Origin: Novosphingobium huizhouense
Lineage (GTDB): Bacteria > Pseudomonadota > Alphaproteobacteria > Sphingomonadales > Sphingomonadaceae
Assembly (NCBI RefSeq): GCF_020179475.1
Contig: NZ_JAILXZ010000001.1
Location: 1,550,001-1,614,000 of the forward strand
Length of the DNA stretch: 64,000 nt
Direction: 5' to 3'
Shown: positions 33,430 to 44,304 of the stretch, piece after piece
How positions within the stretch are numbered: the first letter of the stretch is position 1
How the letters are laid out: each line of letters begins with the position of its first letter
Program-made: the position numbers and the translations under genes
The notes under the pieces: model-generated
The model's input: only the letters and a program-made list of their open reading frames with translations
What the model was told of the DNA's origin: nothing
Database searches by the model: none

Positions 33430-34212
33430 TCAGCCCGGAGCGCCGAGCGCGGCGTAGCGCGATGGCGCGTGGCTGCGGACGAAGCGGGCGAGGGTGCCCT
33501 CGATGCTGTCCATCAGCGCCGGCACGGTGGTGTCGCCGGGGTGGACCGCGAGGCGCAGCGTCGGCAGCGCGAGCGGGAGGACGGTGCGGGCAAGCCGCGC
33601 GAAGGCGAGCGAACTGGCGATGCGGCCGCGGCTGCGGCTCGCCCAGGTGACCACCGGACCGCGGGCGAGCACTTCGCCGGTCGTCGGGCGCCAGACCTTC
33701 ATGTGGTCTTCGGCGAGCGGCAGGCCGAGTTCGCGCATCGCCGCATGCGCGCCTTCGCCGTAGAGCCAGGCGGGGGCGATGAAGCCGGTGACGGGGCGGC
33801 CGAGGATGTCCTCGAGCAGCGCCTTGCCCTCGCGCATCCGCGACAGGGCCTGCGCGCGCGGCAGGTTGAGGAATTCGCCTTCGCCGGCGGTCATGTGCTT
33901 GCCCTTGAACCCGGCGAGGCCGTCGCGGGCGGGGGTCTCGTCGCGGTGGCACCAGCCGTGGAGGAACATCTCGATGCCCGTGTCGGCCCAGCCGCGCAGC
34001 CGCGTGGCGAAGGCAGCGTTGCCGGCGATCGGCGCCTCGCGCCAGTGGTCGGGGATCACCAGCATGGCGAAGCGGGCGGGGCCGGTGTGGCGCTCGATCA
34101 GCGCGGCGAGCCGGTCGACCTGGGCCTCCGAGCGGGGCGAGACGTCGTGGATCGAGACGAGCAGGCGGCGGTTGCTGGTGTCTGCCGGGGACGGTGGGGC
34201 CGCTCTGTCCAA
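33430..34212 (-). CDS. DUF2334 / polysaccharide deacetylase-like protein
   Basis: 260 residues, no signal. The start is a TTG; no in-frame ATG is near. The NodB-like core begins RLLVSIHDVSPRSEAQVDRL with the Asp of motif 1 (HDVSP). IEMFLHGWCHRDE supplies the His residues of motif 2 and FIAPAWLYGEGAHAAM resembles motif 3. LAVHPGDTTVPALMDSIEGTL near the end gives another conserved His. DUF2334 is a branch of the polysaccharide deacetylase superfamily. As first gene of the operon with two glycosyltransferases it probably trims N- or O-acetyl groups of the product. It acts in the cytoplasm unless exported by an unseen route. Confidence 0.88.
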   Translation of the reverse strand: MDRAAPPSPADTSNRRLLVSIHDVSPRSEAQVDRLAALIERHTGPARFAMLVIPDHWREAPIAGNAAFATRLRGWADTGIEMFLHGWCHRDETPARDGLAGFKGKHMTAGEGEFLNLPRAQALSRMREGKALLEDILGRPVTGFIAPAWLYGEGAHAAMRELGLPLAEDHMKVWRPTTGEVLARGPVVTWASRSRGRIASSLAFARLARTVLPLALPTLRLAVHPGDTTVPALMDSIEGTLARFVRSHAPSRYAALGAPG

Positions 34213-34506
34213 GGTTCGAATATCCGCATGACGGGCCGGTCCCGTGCGCTCTGGCGCGATCGATGCGTCAGGTGGCGGGCGCGGCGCGATCTTTCAAGGG
34301 CGGCGAGCGCCTGGCCCGTCTCCGCTTGGCTTGCCGCCTGTGACAGCGCCGCGCGATTTGCAACGCTTATTTGCGCGCTCGGTCCGGCGACGATGCGGCG
34401 CGGATGGTCGCAAGGCCATTGTCTACTCCAAAGGTGGAGTTATCTTGGAACTCTGTCGGGACGTAATCCGAGTCGACCGGCCGCCTCTTCGATTGGAGAC
34501 GATGCA

Positions 34507-35175
34507 ATGGCCTTCGAACAGACACATGCAACGCAGCGCGACCCCGTGATCCTGACCGTGCCGGGCCTCGGCAACAGCGGCGCCGGGCACTGGCAGACGC
34601 GCTGGGAAGAGACCCTGCCCGATTGCCGGCGGGTCGACCTGGGGCTGTGGGACGACCCCCACCGCAACACCTGGGTCAACAAGATCAACCTCGCGATCGA
34701 GCGCGCCGACCGGCCGGTGGTGCTGGTGGCGCATTCGCTCGGCTGCCACGCGGTCGCCTGGTGGGCCGAATACGAGCGGCTGTCGGGCGGCGGCAGCCTC
34801 GACCGCGTGGCGGGCGCGCTGCTGGTCGCCCCGCCCGACGTCGAGGACGCGCCGATCGACCGGCGGCTGACCCGCTTCGCGCCGGTGCCGGGGAGCGAGC
34901 TGCCGTTCCGCAGCATCGTCGTCGCCAGCCGCGACGATCCCTACATGCCGTTCGGCAGCGCGCGGGCGCTGGCGCGGACCTGGGGCGCGAGCTTTGCCGA
35001 CGCGGGCCTTGCGGGCCACATCAACGCGCGCTCGGAGCTGGGCGAGTGGACCTTCGGGCGCCTGCTGCTCAACCGCCTGCTGCCGCGCCCGCTGTCGCTG
35101 GACGAAGGCCCGGCGCGCTACGAACCCGGTCAGCGGCGGTTCATCGACCCCGCGCTACGACGGCTGGGAGCCTGA
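34507..35175 (+). CDS. RBBP9/YdeN family alpha/beta hydrolase
   Basis: 222 residues. The N-terminal strand VILTVPGLGNSGAGHWQTRWEE is the family signature. The nucleophile lies in VLVAHSLGCHAVAWW (Ser in HSLGC), the Asp in VVASRDDPYMPFGSA and the His in LAGHINARSELGEW. Small serine hydrolase of the cytoplasm; physiological substrates of bacterial members are unknown. GGAGAC precedes the ATG. Upstream is a 294-base spacer with a short hairpin (ACTCCA-AAGG-TGGAGT at 34425-34440) and otherwise nothing I can name. The 3' end overlaps the convergent glgX by 21 bases. Confidence 0.92.
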   Translation: MAFEQTHATQRDPVILTVPGLGNSGAGHWQTRWEETLPDCRRVDLGLWDDPHRNTWVNKINLAIERADRPVVLVAHSLGCHAVAWWAEYERLSGGGSLDRVAGALLVAPPDVEDAPIDRRLTRFAPVPGSELPFRSIVVASRDDPYMPFGSARALARTWGASFADAGLAGHINARSELGEWTFGRLLLNRLLPRPLSLDEGPARYEPGQRRFIDPALRRLGA

Positions 35176-36969
35176 CGCCGCCCGAAGCCCCCGGGCGAAG
35201 CCGTCCTCCAGAGGCTCTGCGTACGGGCCGGCGCGATCGAGGATGAAACCGAACGGTCGCGCCGGTTCGCCGTGCTCCCAGCGGACGCCGTTTGTGGCCG
35301 GATCCTCCCAGCGCTCCGGCGTCATCGGCGCGCCACCGGGCGTGAGCCAGCGGCCGTCCTCGGGGAATTCGACCAGCCTTTCGCGATTGGCCGCGCGCCA
35401 GGCGGCGAGCCGCGCGACATGGTCCTCGAGCGCGGTGTCGCGCGCCTCCCAGTCGATCCAGGTCAGCGCGTTGTCCTGCGCATAGGCGTTGTTGTTGCCG
35501 CGCTGGCTGCGGCCGAATTCGTCGCCGGCGGTAAGCAGGATCGTCCCGGTCGAGACGAACAGCGTGCCCAGCATGGCGCGCGCGAAGGCAGCGCGGGCGG
35601 CAAGCACGCGCGGATCGTCGCTCGGGCCTTCGACGCCATTGTTCCAGCTGAAGTTCTCGCCATGCCCGTCGCGGTTGTCCTCGCCGTTGGCGTGGTTGTG
35701 GCGGTGTTCGTAGGCGAGCGTGTCGGCGAGCGTGAAGCCGTCGTGCGCGGCGAGGAAATTGACCGAGCGGGAAGGGCCCTTGCCGAAAATGTCGGCCGAG
35801 CCCGCCAGCCGCGTGGCGAGCGCGCCGATGCCGCCGTCTCCGCGCCAGAAGCGGCGCAGGTCGTCGCGGAAGCGGTCGTTCCATTCGAGCCACTGGGCGG
35901 GAAACCTGCCGAGCTGGTAGCCGCCGGGGCCGATGTCCCAGGGCTCTGCGACCAGCACGCGGTCCGACAGCCAGGGATCGGCGGCGATTTCGGCGAAAAT
36001 CGGGGCTTGCGCGTCGAAGCCGGGTGAGCGCGCCATGATCGTGGCGAGGTCGAAGCGGAAGCCATCGACGCCGGCATGGCGGACGAAGTGGCGCAAGGCA
36101 TCGAGCGCCAGCGCGCGCACCGCCGGGTTGCCGAAGTCGAGCGTGTTGCCGCAGCCGGTGTCGTTGATGAGGCTGCCGTCGCGCGCCTGGGCGTAGCTGT
36201 CGTTGTCGAGCCCGCGCAGGCAGAGCACGGGCCCTGCCGCGTCGCTTTCGCCGGTGTGGTTGAACACGAGATCGAGCAGCACGCCGATCCCTTCGGCGTG
36301 CAGCGCGGCAACCGTCTCGCGCAGTTCGGCAAGGCCGCCGGGGCACAGCCGCGGATCGAGCGCCATCGGCGCGACCGGGTTGTAGCCCCAGGCGTTCGAC
36401 AGCCCGAGCGGAGGCAGGTGGCGCTCGTCGATCCAGGCGACGATCGGCATCAGCTCGATGGCGGTAACGTGGAGCTTCCGGAGGTGCGCGAGCACCGCCG
36501 GGTGCGCCAGCGCGGCGACGGTGCCGCGCTGCGCCGGCGGGATCTCGGGGTGCAGCATGGTGAAGGCGCGGACATTGACCTCGTAGATCAGCCCGCCGCG
36601 CACGGGGATCGCGGGCGCGCGCGCGACTTCGGGCAGCGCGCCCGGCCGGATCGCGCGGGGGACGATGCCGGCGGTGTCGACGCCGTATCGCGACAGGCGC
36701 GGATCGTAGACGAAGGGCCGGTCGAGCTCGACGGCGCGCGGATCGACCAGCAGCTTGGCGGGATCGAACCACAGGCGGCGCTCGGGCGCCCATTCACCCG
36801 CCGCGCGATAGCCGTAGGCGACGCCCGCGAGGTCGCCTGGAAGCTCAACCGTCCAGTCCTCGCCGCTGCGCTCCATCGCGATGCGGCGTTCGCCCCAGCC
36901 GTCGAACAGGCACAGCCAGACCGCCTGCGCGCGGGGACTGCGGACGGTGAAGCGGCTGCTGGCGGTCAT
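35155..36969 (-). CDS. glgX: Glycogen debranching enzyme GlgX (GH13)
   Basis: 604 residues, slightly shorter than E. coli GlgX (about 650). The N-terminal CBM48-like domain (VWLCLFDGWGERRIAM) leads into the GH13 barrel. Barrel motifs are LVFNHTGESD, GVDGFRFDLATIM with the nucleophile Asp, LVAEPWDIGPGGY with the acid/base Glu and NFLAAHDGFTLADTL. It cleaves alpha-1,6 branches from phosphorylase-limit glycogen. Its ATG overlaps the glgA stop by four bases. It ends the glg operon, and the final 21 bases overlap the convergent hydrolase gene. Confidence 0.97.
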   Translation of the reverse strand: MTASSRFTVRSPRAQAVWLCLFDGWGERRIAMERSGEDWTVELPGDLAGVAYGYRAAGEWAPERRLWFDPAKLLVDPRAVELDRPFVYDPRLSRYGVDTAGIVPRAIRPGALPEVARAPAIPVRGGLIYEVNVRAFTMLHPEIPPAQRGTVAALAHPAVLAHLRKLHVTAIELMPIVAWIDERHLPPLGLSNAWGYNPVAPMALDPRLCPGGLAELRETVAALHAEGIGVLLDLVFNHTGESDAAGPVLCLRGLDNDSYAQARDGSLINDTGCGNTLDFGNPAVRALALDALRHFVRHAGVDGFRFDLATIMARSPGFDAQAPIFAEIAADPWLSDRVLVAEPWDIGPGGYQLGRFPAQWLEWNDRFRDDLRRFWRGDGGIGALATRLAGSADIFGKGPSRSVNFLAAHDGFTLADTLAYEHRHNHANGEDNRDGHGENFSWNNGVEGPSDDPRVLAARAAFARAMLGTLFVSTGTILLTAGDEFGRSQRGNNNAYAQDNALTWIDWEARDTALEDHVARLAAWRAANRERLVEFPEDGRWLTPGGAPMTPERWEDPATNGVRWEHGEPARPFGFILDRAGPYAEPLEDGFARGLRAASGSQPS

Positions 36970-38432
36970 CCCTGCGGCAGCAGGCTGCGATAGAGATCGG
37001 CGTAGGCCTTGCCGCTGCGCCGCCACGAGAAGTCGCTTTTCATCCCCGCGCGCTGGAGGCCGCGCCAGAGGTCTGGTCGATGATAGAGCGCAATGGCGCG
37101 GTCGATCGCGTCGGCGAGGCTGGCGTAGTTGACCGCGTTGAACTGCACGCCGGTCGCCGCGCCGGCGGCGAGCGCGGCGAGGTTGGCGTCGACCACGGTA
37201 TCGGCAAGCCCGCCGGTGCGGCTGACCACGGGGACGCAGCCGTAGGCAAGGCCGTAGAGTTGGGTCAGGCCGCAAGGTTCGAAGCGGCTCGGCACCAGAA
37301 TCGCGTCGCCGCCCGCCTGCATCCGGTGCGACAGGCCTTCGTCATAGCCGATGCGCACCGCGACCCTGCCCGGATGGCGCGCGGCGGCGGCGTGGAGCGC
37401 GCCTTCCAGTGCGGCATCGCCCGAGCCGAGCAGCGCGAGCCGCCCGCCGAGGCCGACGAGGTGGTCGATCACCTCGAGCAGAACGTCCATGCCCTTCTGC
37501 CAGGTAAGGCGGGTGATGACGACGAACAGCGGACCCCCTCGGTCATCGGCATCGCTGTCGAGCCCGAATTCGGCTTCGAGCGCGCGCTTGTTGGCAAGGC
37601 GCTTGGGCAAGCTGCGGAGCGAGAAGCGCTGGGCGAGCGCGGGGTCGGTCTCCGGGTTCCACTCGGCGGTGTCGATGCCGTTGACGATCCCGTGGACGCG
37701 CGCGCCCCGGCTGCGGACCAGCCCTTCGAGGCCCATGCCGAATTCGGCGGTGCGGATCTCGCGCGCGTAGGTGGGGCTGACCGTGGTGATCGCGCTCGCG
37801 GCTTCGAGCCCGGCTTTGAGGAAGCCGACGCCGCCGTGATATTCGACTCCGTCGAAGGCGAACGCTTCGCGCGGGAGCCCGAGCGCGGGGAACACCTCGG
37901 CACCGAAGTGGCCCTGGAACGCCATGTTGTGGATGGTCATCACCGAAGGCAGCGGCGACCCGTCGTAGCGCAAGTAGGCGGGCGCCATCGCCGCCTGCCA
38001 GTCGTGGGCGTGGACAAGGTCGAAGGCGAGGCCCTTTGCTGCGCCGGTGGCGACATCGGCGGCGGCGCGGGCGAAGGCGGCGAAGCGGCGCCAGTTGTCG
38101 CCCCAGTCGCGGCCGCCGCCATCGGCATAAGGCCCGCCATCGCGCGCGAAGAAGGCAGGCGCATCGAGCACGAGCAGCTCGTGCTGGCCGAGCTTGCCCG
38201 CGACCAGCCGCGCCGGCTCTCCCAGCAGCGACGGCCAGGCGTGGATCGCCCTGGCCTTCGCCGCCTTCGCCCCCAGCGCGGCCATGACCTTGGGATAGCC
38301 CGGCAGGATCGTGGTCATCGCGACGTCGTGCGGGGCGAGCGCGGCGGGCAGGGCGCCCGCCACGTCGGCCAGGCCACCGGTCTTGACCAGCGGCGCGGCT
38401 TCCGAGGCGATCGAGAGGACGCGCAAGGTCAC
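36966..38432 (-). CDS. glgA: Glycogen synthase GlgA (GT5)
   Basis: 488 residues from a GTG start that overlaps the glgC stop (GTGA). The N terminus [20 protein letters not shown] holds the KxGGL motif that binds ADP-glucose. [31 protein letters not shown] and [16 protein letters not shown] are GT5 blocks. The donor domain has [20 protein letters not shown] and [19 protein letters not shown]. It extends alpha-1,4-glucan from ADP-glucose made by GlgC. It overlaps both neighbours by four bases, which implies tight translational coupling. Confidence 0.97.
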   Translation of the reverse strand: MTLRVLSIASEAAPLVKTGGLADVAGALPAALAPHDVAMTTILPGYPKVMAALGAKAAKARAIHAWPSLLGEPARLVAGKLGQHELLVLDAPAFFARDGGPYADGGGRDWGDNWRRFAAFARAAADVATGAAKGLAFDLVHAHDWQAAMAPAYLRYDGSPLPSVMTIHNMAFQGHFGAEVFPALGLPREAFAFDGVEYHGGVGFLKAGLEAASAITTVSPTYAREIRTAEFGMGLEGLVRSRGARVHGIVNGIDTAEWNPETDPALAQRFSLRSLPKRLANKRALEAEFGLDSDADDRGGPLFVVITRLTWQKGMDVLLEVIDHLVGLGGRLALLGSGDAALEGALHAAAARHPGRVAVRIGYDEGLSHRMQAGGDAILVPSRFEPCGLTQLYGLAYGCVPVVSRTGGLADTVVDANLAALAAGAATGVQFNAVNYASLADAIDRAIALYHRPDLWRGLQRAGMKSDFSWRRSGKAYADLYRSLLPQG

Positions 38433-39691
38433 GGCAGGCGTTCGATCATCGCCTTGGTGATCAGGCACACGCCGTTTTCGGTGCGGCGGAAGCGGCGCGC
38501 ATCGAGTTCGGGGTCTTCGCCGACGACGAGGCCCTCGGGAATGCGCACGCCCGAATCGAGGATCACCCGCTTCAGTCGCGCGTGGCGGCCGATGTTGCAG
38601 TAGGGCAGGATCACGGCTTCCTCGACCGAGGAAAACGAGCCCATCTTGACCCCGGTGAACAGCAGCGAGCGGCGCGCGAGCGCGCCCGAGACGATGCAGT
38701 CCTGGCTGATCAGCGAGGAGATCGCCATGCCGCGGCGGCCTTCCTCGTCGTGGACGAACTTGGCCGGGGCGGCGACGACCTGGTCGGTCCAGATCGGCCA
38801 GTCGCGGTCGTACATGTTGAGCTTGGGCACGGTATCGGTGAGATCGAGGTTGGCGTCGAAATAGGCGTCGAGCGTGCCGACGTCGCGCCAGTATTCCTCG
38901 ATTTCCTCCGCCGCGCGGACGCAGCTTTCGGTAAAGCGGTGGGCCACCGCCTTGCCGTGGCGGACGATGTACGGGATGATATCGCCACCGAAATCGCGGC
39001 TCGAATGGGGATCGGAGGCATCGCGGTTGAGCTGTTCGAACAGGAACTTCGTCTCGAACACGTAGATGCCCATCGACGCGAGCGAATGGGCATCGTCGCC
39101 GGGGATGGTCGGCGGATCGGCGGGCTTTTCCACGAAGGCGGTGATCGTGGAATTGTCGTCCACCGCCATCACCCCGAAGCCGCTGGCGTCCTTCTTCGGC
39201 ACGACCAGGCAGCCGACGGTGACGTCCGCGCCCGAGCTGACGTGCTGCTGCAGCATCAGTTCGTAGTCCATCTTGTAGATGTGGTCGCCGGCCAGGATGA
39301 CCATGTACTTGGGCGCGTGGGCGGCGATGATGTCGATGTTCTGGAACACCGCGTCGGCGGTGCCTTCGTACCACTGGTGCTCGGACACGCGCTGCGAGGC
39401 GGGCAGGATGTCGAAGCTCTCGTTGCGCTCGGGGCGCATGAAGTTCCACGCGCGGTTCATGTGGCGGATCAGCGAATGCGCCTTGTACTGCGTGGCGACG
39501 CCGATGCGGCGGATGCCGGAATTGATCGCGTTCGACAGCGCGAAGTCGATGATCCGGCTGACCCCGCCGAAATAGACCGCCGGCTTGGCGCGGTTGTCGG
39601 TCAGCTCCTTCAAACGGCTGCCGCGCCCGCCGGCGAGCACGTAGGCCATCGCATCGCGCGCCAGCGGCTGGCCGATCGTCCTGTCCCTCAT
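38429..39691 (-). CDS. glgC: Glucose-1-phosphate adenylyltransferase GlgC
   Basis: 420 residues, the usual length. The nucleotidyltransferase signature is [28 protein letters not shown], with the catalytic Arg and the Lys/Asp of the active site further on ([15 protein letters not shown]). FVEKPADPP and [16 protein letters not shown] are typical of bacterial GlgC. The C-terminal left-handed beta-helix ([20 protein letters not shown]) carries allosteric sites for sugar phosphates and AMP. It makes ADP-glucose, the committed step of glycogen synthesis. It overlaps glgB before it and glgA after it by four bases. Confidence 0.97.
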   Translation of the reverse strand: MRDRTIGQPLARDAMAYVLAGGRGSRLKELTDNRAKPAVYFGGVSRIIDFALSNAINSGIRRIGVATQYKAHSLIRHMNRAWNFMRPERNESFDILPASQRVSEHQWYEGTADAVFQNIDIIAAHAPKYMVILAGDHIYKMDYELMLQQHVSSGADVTVGCLVVPKKDASGFGVMAVDDNSTITAFVEKPADPPTIPGDDAHSLASMGIYVFETKFLFEQLNRDASDPHSSRDFGGDIIPYIVRHGKAVAHRFTESCVRAAEEIEEYWRDVGTLDAYFDANLDLTDTVPKLNMYDRDWPIWTDQVVAAPAKFVHDEEGRRGMAISSLISQDCIVSGALARRSLLFTGVKMGSFSSVEEAVILPYCNIGRHARLKRVILDSGVRIPEGLVVGEDPELDARRFRRTENGVCLITKAMIERLP

Positions 39692-41871
39692 TGATCCTCT
39701 CCGGTTCCGGCAAATTCGAACATCAGCGTGGAAAGTCCGGGCAGCACGACCAGCGCCGCGCCGTCCTTCGCTTCGACCGCGCCGAGGTTGCCCTGGCCCG
39801 ACCCGCCATAGGGCTCGGCATCGGAATTGAGCACCTCGCGCCACACCCCGTCGTGCGGCAGCGGCAGGCGATAGTAGCCGTGGGTGGCGGGCGTCATGTT
39901 GCAGACGACCGCGATCGGCGCGGCGCCCGGCGCCTTGCGCAGCCAGGCGAACACGCTGGCTGCGGCATCGTCGACGACCAGCCAGGCGAAGCCCTCGGCC
40001 TCGCAATCGCGGGCGTGGAGGGCGGGGCGCGTGCGGTAGGCGGCGTTGAGATCGCGCACCCAGCGCTGCATCCCGGCGTGGGGTTCGTGTTGCAGCAGGT
40101 CCCAGTCGAGCGCGCGCGCCTCGCTCCATTCGCGCGCTTGCGCGAACTCCTGGCCCATGAACAGCAGCTTCTTGCCGGGGTAGCCCCACATCAGGCCGTA
40201 GTAGGCGCGCAAGTTGGCGAACTTCTGCCATTGGTCGCCGGCCATCTTGGCGAGCAGGCTGCCCTTGCCGTGGACGACTTCGTCGTGGCTCAAGGGCAGG
40301 ACGAAGTTTTCGGCGAAGGCGTACATCAGGCCGAAGGTGATCTCGTCGTGATGGTAGCGGCGGTGGATGGGATCGCGGGCCATGTACTTCAGCGTGTCGT
40401 GCATGAAGCCCATGTTCCACTTGAAGCCGAAGCCGAGGCCCCCGCCATTGGGCCCTTTCTCGTGGGCAGGCAGGGTGACGCCGGGCCACGAGGTCGATTC
40501 CTCGGCGATCGTCATCACGCCCGGATGCTGGCCGTAGAGCGCCTTGTTCATGGCTTGCAGGAAGCCGACCGCCTCCCAGTTCTCGCGCCCGCCCTCGGCA
40601 TTGGGAATCCATTCGCCGCTTTTGCGCGAATAGTCGCGGTAGAGCATCGAGGCGACGGCATCCACGCGAAGGCCATCGACGTGGTACTGTTCGGCCCAGA
40701 ACAGCGCATTGTTGACGAGGAAGGCCTCCACCTCGCGCCGGCCGAAGTTGTAGATCGCGGTGTTCCAGTCGGGATGGAAGCCCAATCGCGGGTCTTCGTG
40801 CTCGTAGAGGTGGGTGCCGTCGAACCGCGCGAGGCCGAAGGCGTCGGTGGGGAAATGCGCGGGCACCCAGTCGACCAGCACGCAAAGCCCCGCCTGATGC
40901 GCGCCATCGACGAAGCGGGCGAAGCCGGCCGGTTCGCCAAACCGCGCGCTCGGCGCATAGAGGCCGGTCGCCTGGTAGCCCCACGAAGGATCGTAGGGAT
41001 GCTCGGAGACGGGCAGGAACTCGATATGGGTGAAGCCCATGTCGACGCAGTAGGGGATCAGCCGGTCGGCGAGCTCGTCCCAGCTGTAGAACTCGGCCGC
41101 GTCGGGCTTGCGCCAGGAGCCGGGATGGACCTCGTAGATCGAGACCGGTTCGCGCCGAGCATCGGCCTTCGCCCAATGCGCGCGGTGGGCGTGGTCGGCC
41201 CAGTCGGGCTTGCCGGGGCGCGCCACGATCGAGGCGGTGGCGGGGCGCAGCTCGGCGGCGAAGGCGTAAGGGTCGGCCTTCAAGGGCTGGGCGGCGCCGT
41301 CGGGCCCCACGATCCGGTACTTGTAGGCGCGGCCCGTGCCGATGTCGGGCAGGAAGATTTCCCACACCCCGGTGTCGGCGCGCTTGCGCATCGGGTGGCG
41401 GCGGTGGTCCCAGTCGTTGAAATCGCCGACGACGCTGACCAGCGACGCGTTGGGCGCCCAGACCGCGAAGTGGACGCCGCTTGCGCCTTCATGCTCGATC
41501 GGATGTGCGCCCAGCTTGTCGAACAGGCGGAAATGCGTGCCTTGCCCGATCAGGAAATCGTCGGTGGGGCCGAGCACCGGACCGAACGAATAGGGGTCGG
41601 TGACGGACCACCGGTGGACGCCGGCGCCGCAGCGGTAGCGCACCGGCTGCGGCGGGCCGGCAACGAGGCCCTCGAACAGGCCGCGCGGATCGGTGCGGGC
41701 GAGGGCCCCGAGCGGCGTGCCGTCGAGCGCGAAGGCTTCGGCTGTTTCCGCGCCCGGCAGGATCGCGCGGGCAAACGCGCCCTGCGGGCCGGGATGGACG
41801 CCCAGCAACGAGAACGGGTCGGCGTGCGTGCCTTCCAGCAGGGCTTCGATGGCACGCGCGTCGGGCTTCAT
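39688..41871 (-). CDS. glgB: 1,4-alpha-glucan branching enzyme GlgB (GH13)
   Basis: 727 residues, full length. It has a short N1-like domain ([20 protein letters not shown]), a CBM48 domain ([18 protein letters not shown]) and the GH13 barrel. Active-site motifs are [19 protein letters not shown] with the nucleophile Asp, [15 protein letters not shown] with the acid/base Glu and [15 protein letters not shown] with the transition-state His-Asp. The C-terminal beta domain closes with [17 protein letters not shown]. It introduces alpha-1,6 branches in glycogen. It sits 9 bases after glgP and overlaps glgC. Confidence 0.97.
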   Translation of the reverse strand: MKPDARAIEALLEGTHADPFSLLGVHPGPQGAFARAILPGAETAEAFALDGTPLGALARTDPRGLFEGLVAGPPQPVRYRCGAGVHRWSVTDPYSFGPVLGPTDDFLIGQGTHFRLFDKLGAHPIEHEGASGVHFAVWAPNASLVSVVGDFNDWDHRRHPMRKRADTGVWEIFLPDIGTGRAYKYRIVGPDGAAQPLKADPYAFAAELRPATASIVARPGKPDWADHAHRAHWAKADARREPVSIYEVHPGSWRKPDAAEFYSWDELADRLIPYCVDMGFTHIEFLPVSEHPYDPSWGYQATGLYAPSARFGEPAGFARFVDGAHQAGLCVLVDWVPAHFPTDAFGLARFDGTHLYEHEDPRLGFHPDWNTAIYNFGRREVEAFLVNNALFWAEQYHVDGLRVDAVASMLYRDYSRKSGEWIPNAEGGRENWEAVGFLQAMNKALYGQHPGVMTIAEESTSWPGVTLPAHEKGPNGGGLGFGFKWNMGFMHDTLKYMARDPIHRRYHHDEITFGLMYAFAENFVLPLSHDEVVHGKGSLLAKMAGDQWQKFANLRAYYGLMWGYPGKKLLFMGQEFAQAREWSEARALDWDLLQHEPHAGMQRWVRDLNAAYRTRPALHARDCEAEGFAWLVVDDAAASVFAWLRKAPGAAPIAVVCNMTPATHGYYRLPLPHDGVWREVLNSDAEPYGGSGQGNLGAVEAKDGAALVVLPGLSTLMFEFAGTGEDQ

Positions 41872-41880
41872 CGTGGCTGC

Positions 41881-44304
41881 TCAGACCCCCCAGATATCGC
41901 GCGCATATTCGCCGATGGTCCGGTCCGATGAAAACCAGCCGACATTGGCGATGTTCCGCAAGGCACTGGCGCGCCACGCCTTTTGATCTTCCCAGCGCGC
42001 GTCGACGCTGCGCTGCGCGGCATGGTAGGCGTCGAAGTCGGCGGCGACCATGAACCAGTCGCTGTCGTACAGGCCCCCCATCAGCGCGGCGTAGCGGTCG
42101 GGATCGTCGGGGCTGAACACGCCGCTGGCAATGGCGTTGATCGCCTGCTGCAACTCGCGGTTGCCCTCGATCACCGCGCGCGGGTCGTAGCCGTTCGCGC
42201 GCTGTTCGAGCACTTCGTCGGCGGTGAGGCCGAAGATCACGATGTTGTCGTCGCCGACGCGGTCCTTGATCTCGATGTTGGCGCCGTCGAGCGTCCCGAT
42301 GGTGAGCGCGCCGTTCAATGCGAACTTCATGTTGCCGGTGCCGCTGGCTTCCATGCCGGCCGTGCTGATCTGTTCGGACAGGTCGGCGGCGGGGATGATC
42401 CGCTCGGCAAGGCTGACGTTGTAGTTGGGCACGAACACGACCTTGAGCAGCCCGCCGACCGAAGGATCGGAATTGACGCGCCGGGCGATGTCGTTGGCGA
42501 GTTTGATGATCAGCTTGGCGTTGTGGTAGCTCGGCGCCGCCTTGCCGCCGAAGATCTTCACCCGCGGCACCCAGTCGCGTTCGGGGTGGCTGCGGATCTG
42601 GTCGTAGAGCGCGACCGTCTCGACCAGGTTGAGCAGCTGGCGCTTGTATTCGTGGATGCGCTTGATCTGGACGTCGAACAGCGCGTCGGGATCGAGGCGG
42701 ACGCCGGTGATCGCCTTGATGTGCCCGGCGAGCGCGACCTTGTTGGCGCGCTTCACTTCGGCGATGCGCTCGCCCAGCGCAGCGTCGTCGGCCAGCGCGT
42801 TGAGCTCGGCGAGCTTTTCGGCATCGTCGAGGAAGCCGTCGCCGATCGCGTCCCTGAGCACGGAGACGAGGCCGGGGTTGCACTGCTGCAGCCAGCGGCG
42901 CGGGGTGACGCCGTTGGTCTTGTTGTTGATCCTCGCCGGGTAGAGCGCGTGGAGATCGGCGAACACGGTCGACTTCATCAGCTCGGTGTGGAGCGCGGCG
43001 ACGCCGTTGACCGAATGCGCGCCGCAGAAGGCGAGGTTGGCCATGCGCACGCGGCGCTCGCCATGCTCGTCGATCAGGCTGATCGCGGCAATCTGGGCAT
43101 CGTCCATGCCGCCCTTGCGCGCTTCGCGCAGCACGCGGCTGTTGATCGCGTAGATGATCTGCATGTGCCGCGGCAGCAGCCGTTCGAACAGCGGCAGCGG
43201 CCAGGTCTCGAGCGCTTCGGGCAGCAGCGTGTGGTTGGTGTAGGCGACGGTCCTGCGCGTCACCTCCCACGCTTCGTTGAATTCGAGCCCGTGGTCGTCG
43301 ACGAGGATGCGCATGATCTCGGCGACGGCGACCGCGGGGTGGGTGTCGTTGAGCTGGATCGCCGCCTTGTCGGGCAGGGTGCGCACGTCGCCGTGGAACT
43401 GCGCGTGGCGACGGATGATGTCCTGGATCGAGGCCGAGGTGAAGAAATACTCCTGGCGCAGCCGCAGCTCCTGGCCCGCGGCGTTCGAATCGGCCGGATA
43501 GAGCACGCGCACCAGCGCATCGGCGCGCGCGTCCTCGACCAGCGCGCCGACGTGGTCGCCGGCGTTGAAGGCGTCGAGACGGATCGGATCGAGCGCGCGC
43601 GCGGTCCACAGCCGCAGCGTGTTGACGCGCTTGCCCCGCCAGCCGACCACCGGCATGTCGTAGGCGCTCGCCTCGACCTGTTCGGCCGGTTTCCATTCGA
43701 CGCCGTCGCCGCGGTCGATCACTTCGCCACCAAAGCCGACGCGGTAGGCGCTCTCGCGCCGGTCGAACTCCCACGGGTTGCCGTGGCTGAGCCAGGTTTC
43801 GGGCAGTTCGACCTGCCAGCCATCGTCGATGCGCTGGCGGAACATGCCGTTCTTGTAGCGGATGCCATAGCCGTAGGCGGGGATGTCGAGACTGGCGAGG
43901 CTTTCCATGAAGCACGCCGCGAGCCGGCCGAGACCGCCGTTGCCGAGCGCGGCGTCGGGTTCCAGCTCCTCGAGCTGGGCGAGGTCGAAGCCGTGCGCGG
44001 CGAGCGCCTTCTCCATCTCGCGCGTCAGGCCCATGTTCGACAGCGCATCGCGCAGCAGGCGTCCGATGAGGAATTCGAGGCTGAGGTAATAGACCCGCTT
44101 GCCGCCCTCGGCGTAGGTCTTGCGCGTGCTCTCCATCCAGCGGTCGATCACCGCGTCGCGCAGGGTGAGCACGGTGGCGGTGAACCAGTCGTGCGGCTTG
44201 GCCGCGCGTTCGTCCTTGCCGACGCGATGGCGCAGCACGTCGATGATGTGCGCGTCGATCTCGGCGGCGTTCGAGCCGGTGCTCAAGGGGATGTCGAGGC
44301 TCAT
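41881..44304 (-). CDS. glgP: Glycogen phosphorylase GlgP (GT35)
   Basis: 807 residues, full length. The PLP-binding region is TGNMKFALNGALTIGTLDGA, with the Schiff-base Lys in MKFALNG. Other conserved blocks are KRVYYLSLEFLIGR, DAALGNGGLGRLAACFM, VQIKRIHEYKRQLLN and HPAVAVAEIMRILVDDHG. It releases glucose-1-phosphate from chain ends, feeding glycolysis when carbon is short. The ATG chosen has AGGTGGAG upstream; an upstream frame extension (to 44343) lacks family similarity. It is the first gene of the glg operon, so its 284-base upstream region should hold the promoter. Confidence 0.97.
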   Translation of the reverse strand: MSLDIPLSTGSNAAEIDAHIIDVLRHRVGKDERAAKPHDWFTATVLTLRDAVIDRWMESTRKTYAEGGKRVYYLSLEFLIGRLLRDALSNMGLTREMEKALAAHGFDLAQLEELEPDAALGNGGLGRLAACFMESLASLDIPAYGYGIRYKNGMFRQRIDDGWQVELPETWLSHGNPWEFDRRESAYRVGFGGEVIDRGDGVEWKPAEQVEASAYDMPVVGWRGKRVNTLRLWTARALDPIRLDAFNAGDHVGALVEDARADALVRVLYPADSNAAGQELRLRQEYFFTSASIQDIIRRHAQFHGDVRTLPDKAAIQLNDTHPAVAVAEIMRILVDDHGLEFNEAWEVTRRTVAYTNHTLLPEALETWPLPLFERLLPRHMQIIYAINSRVLREARKGGMDDAQIAAISLIDEHGERRVRMANLAFCGAHSVNGVAALHTELMKSTVFADLHALYPARINNKTNGVTPRRWLQQCNPGLVSVLRDAIGDGFLDDAEKLAELNALADDAALGERIAEVKRANKVALAGHIKAITGVRLDPDALFDVQIKRIHEYKRQLLNLVETVALYDQIRSHPERDWVPRVKIFGGKAAPSYHNAKLIIKLANDIARRVNSDPSVGGLLKVVFVPNYNVSLAERIIPAADLSEQISTAGMEASGTGNMKFALNGALTIGTLDGANIEIKDRVGDDNIVIFGLTADEVLEQRANGYDPRAVIEGNRELQQAINAIASGVFSPDDPDRYAALMGGLYDSDWFMVAADFDAYHAAQRSVDARWEDQKAWRASALRNIANVGWFSSDRTIGEYARDIWGV

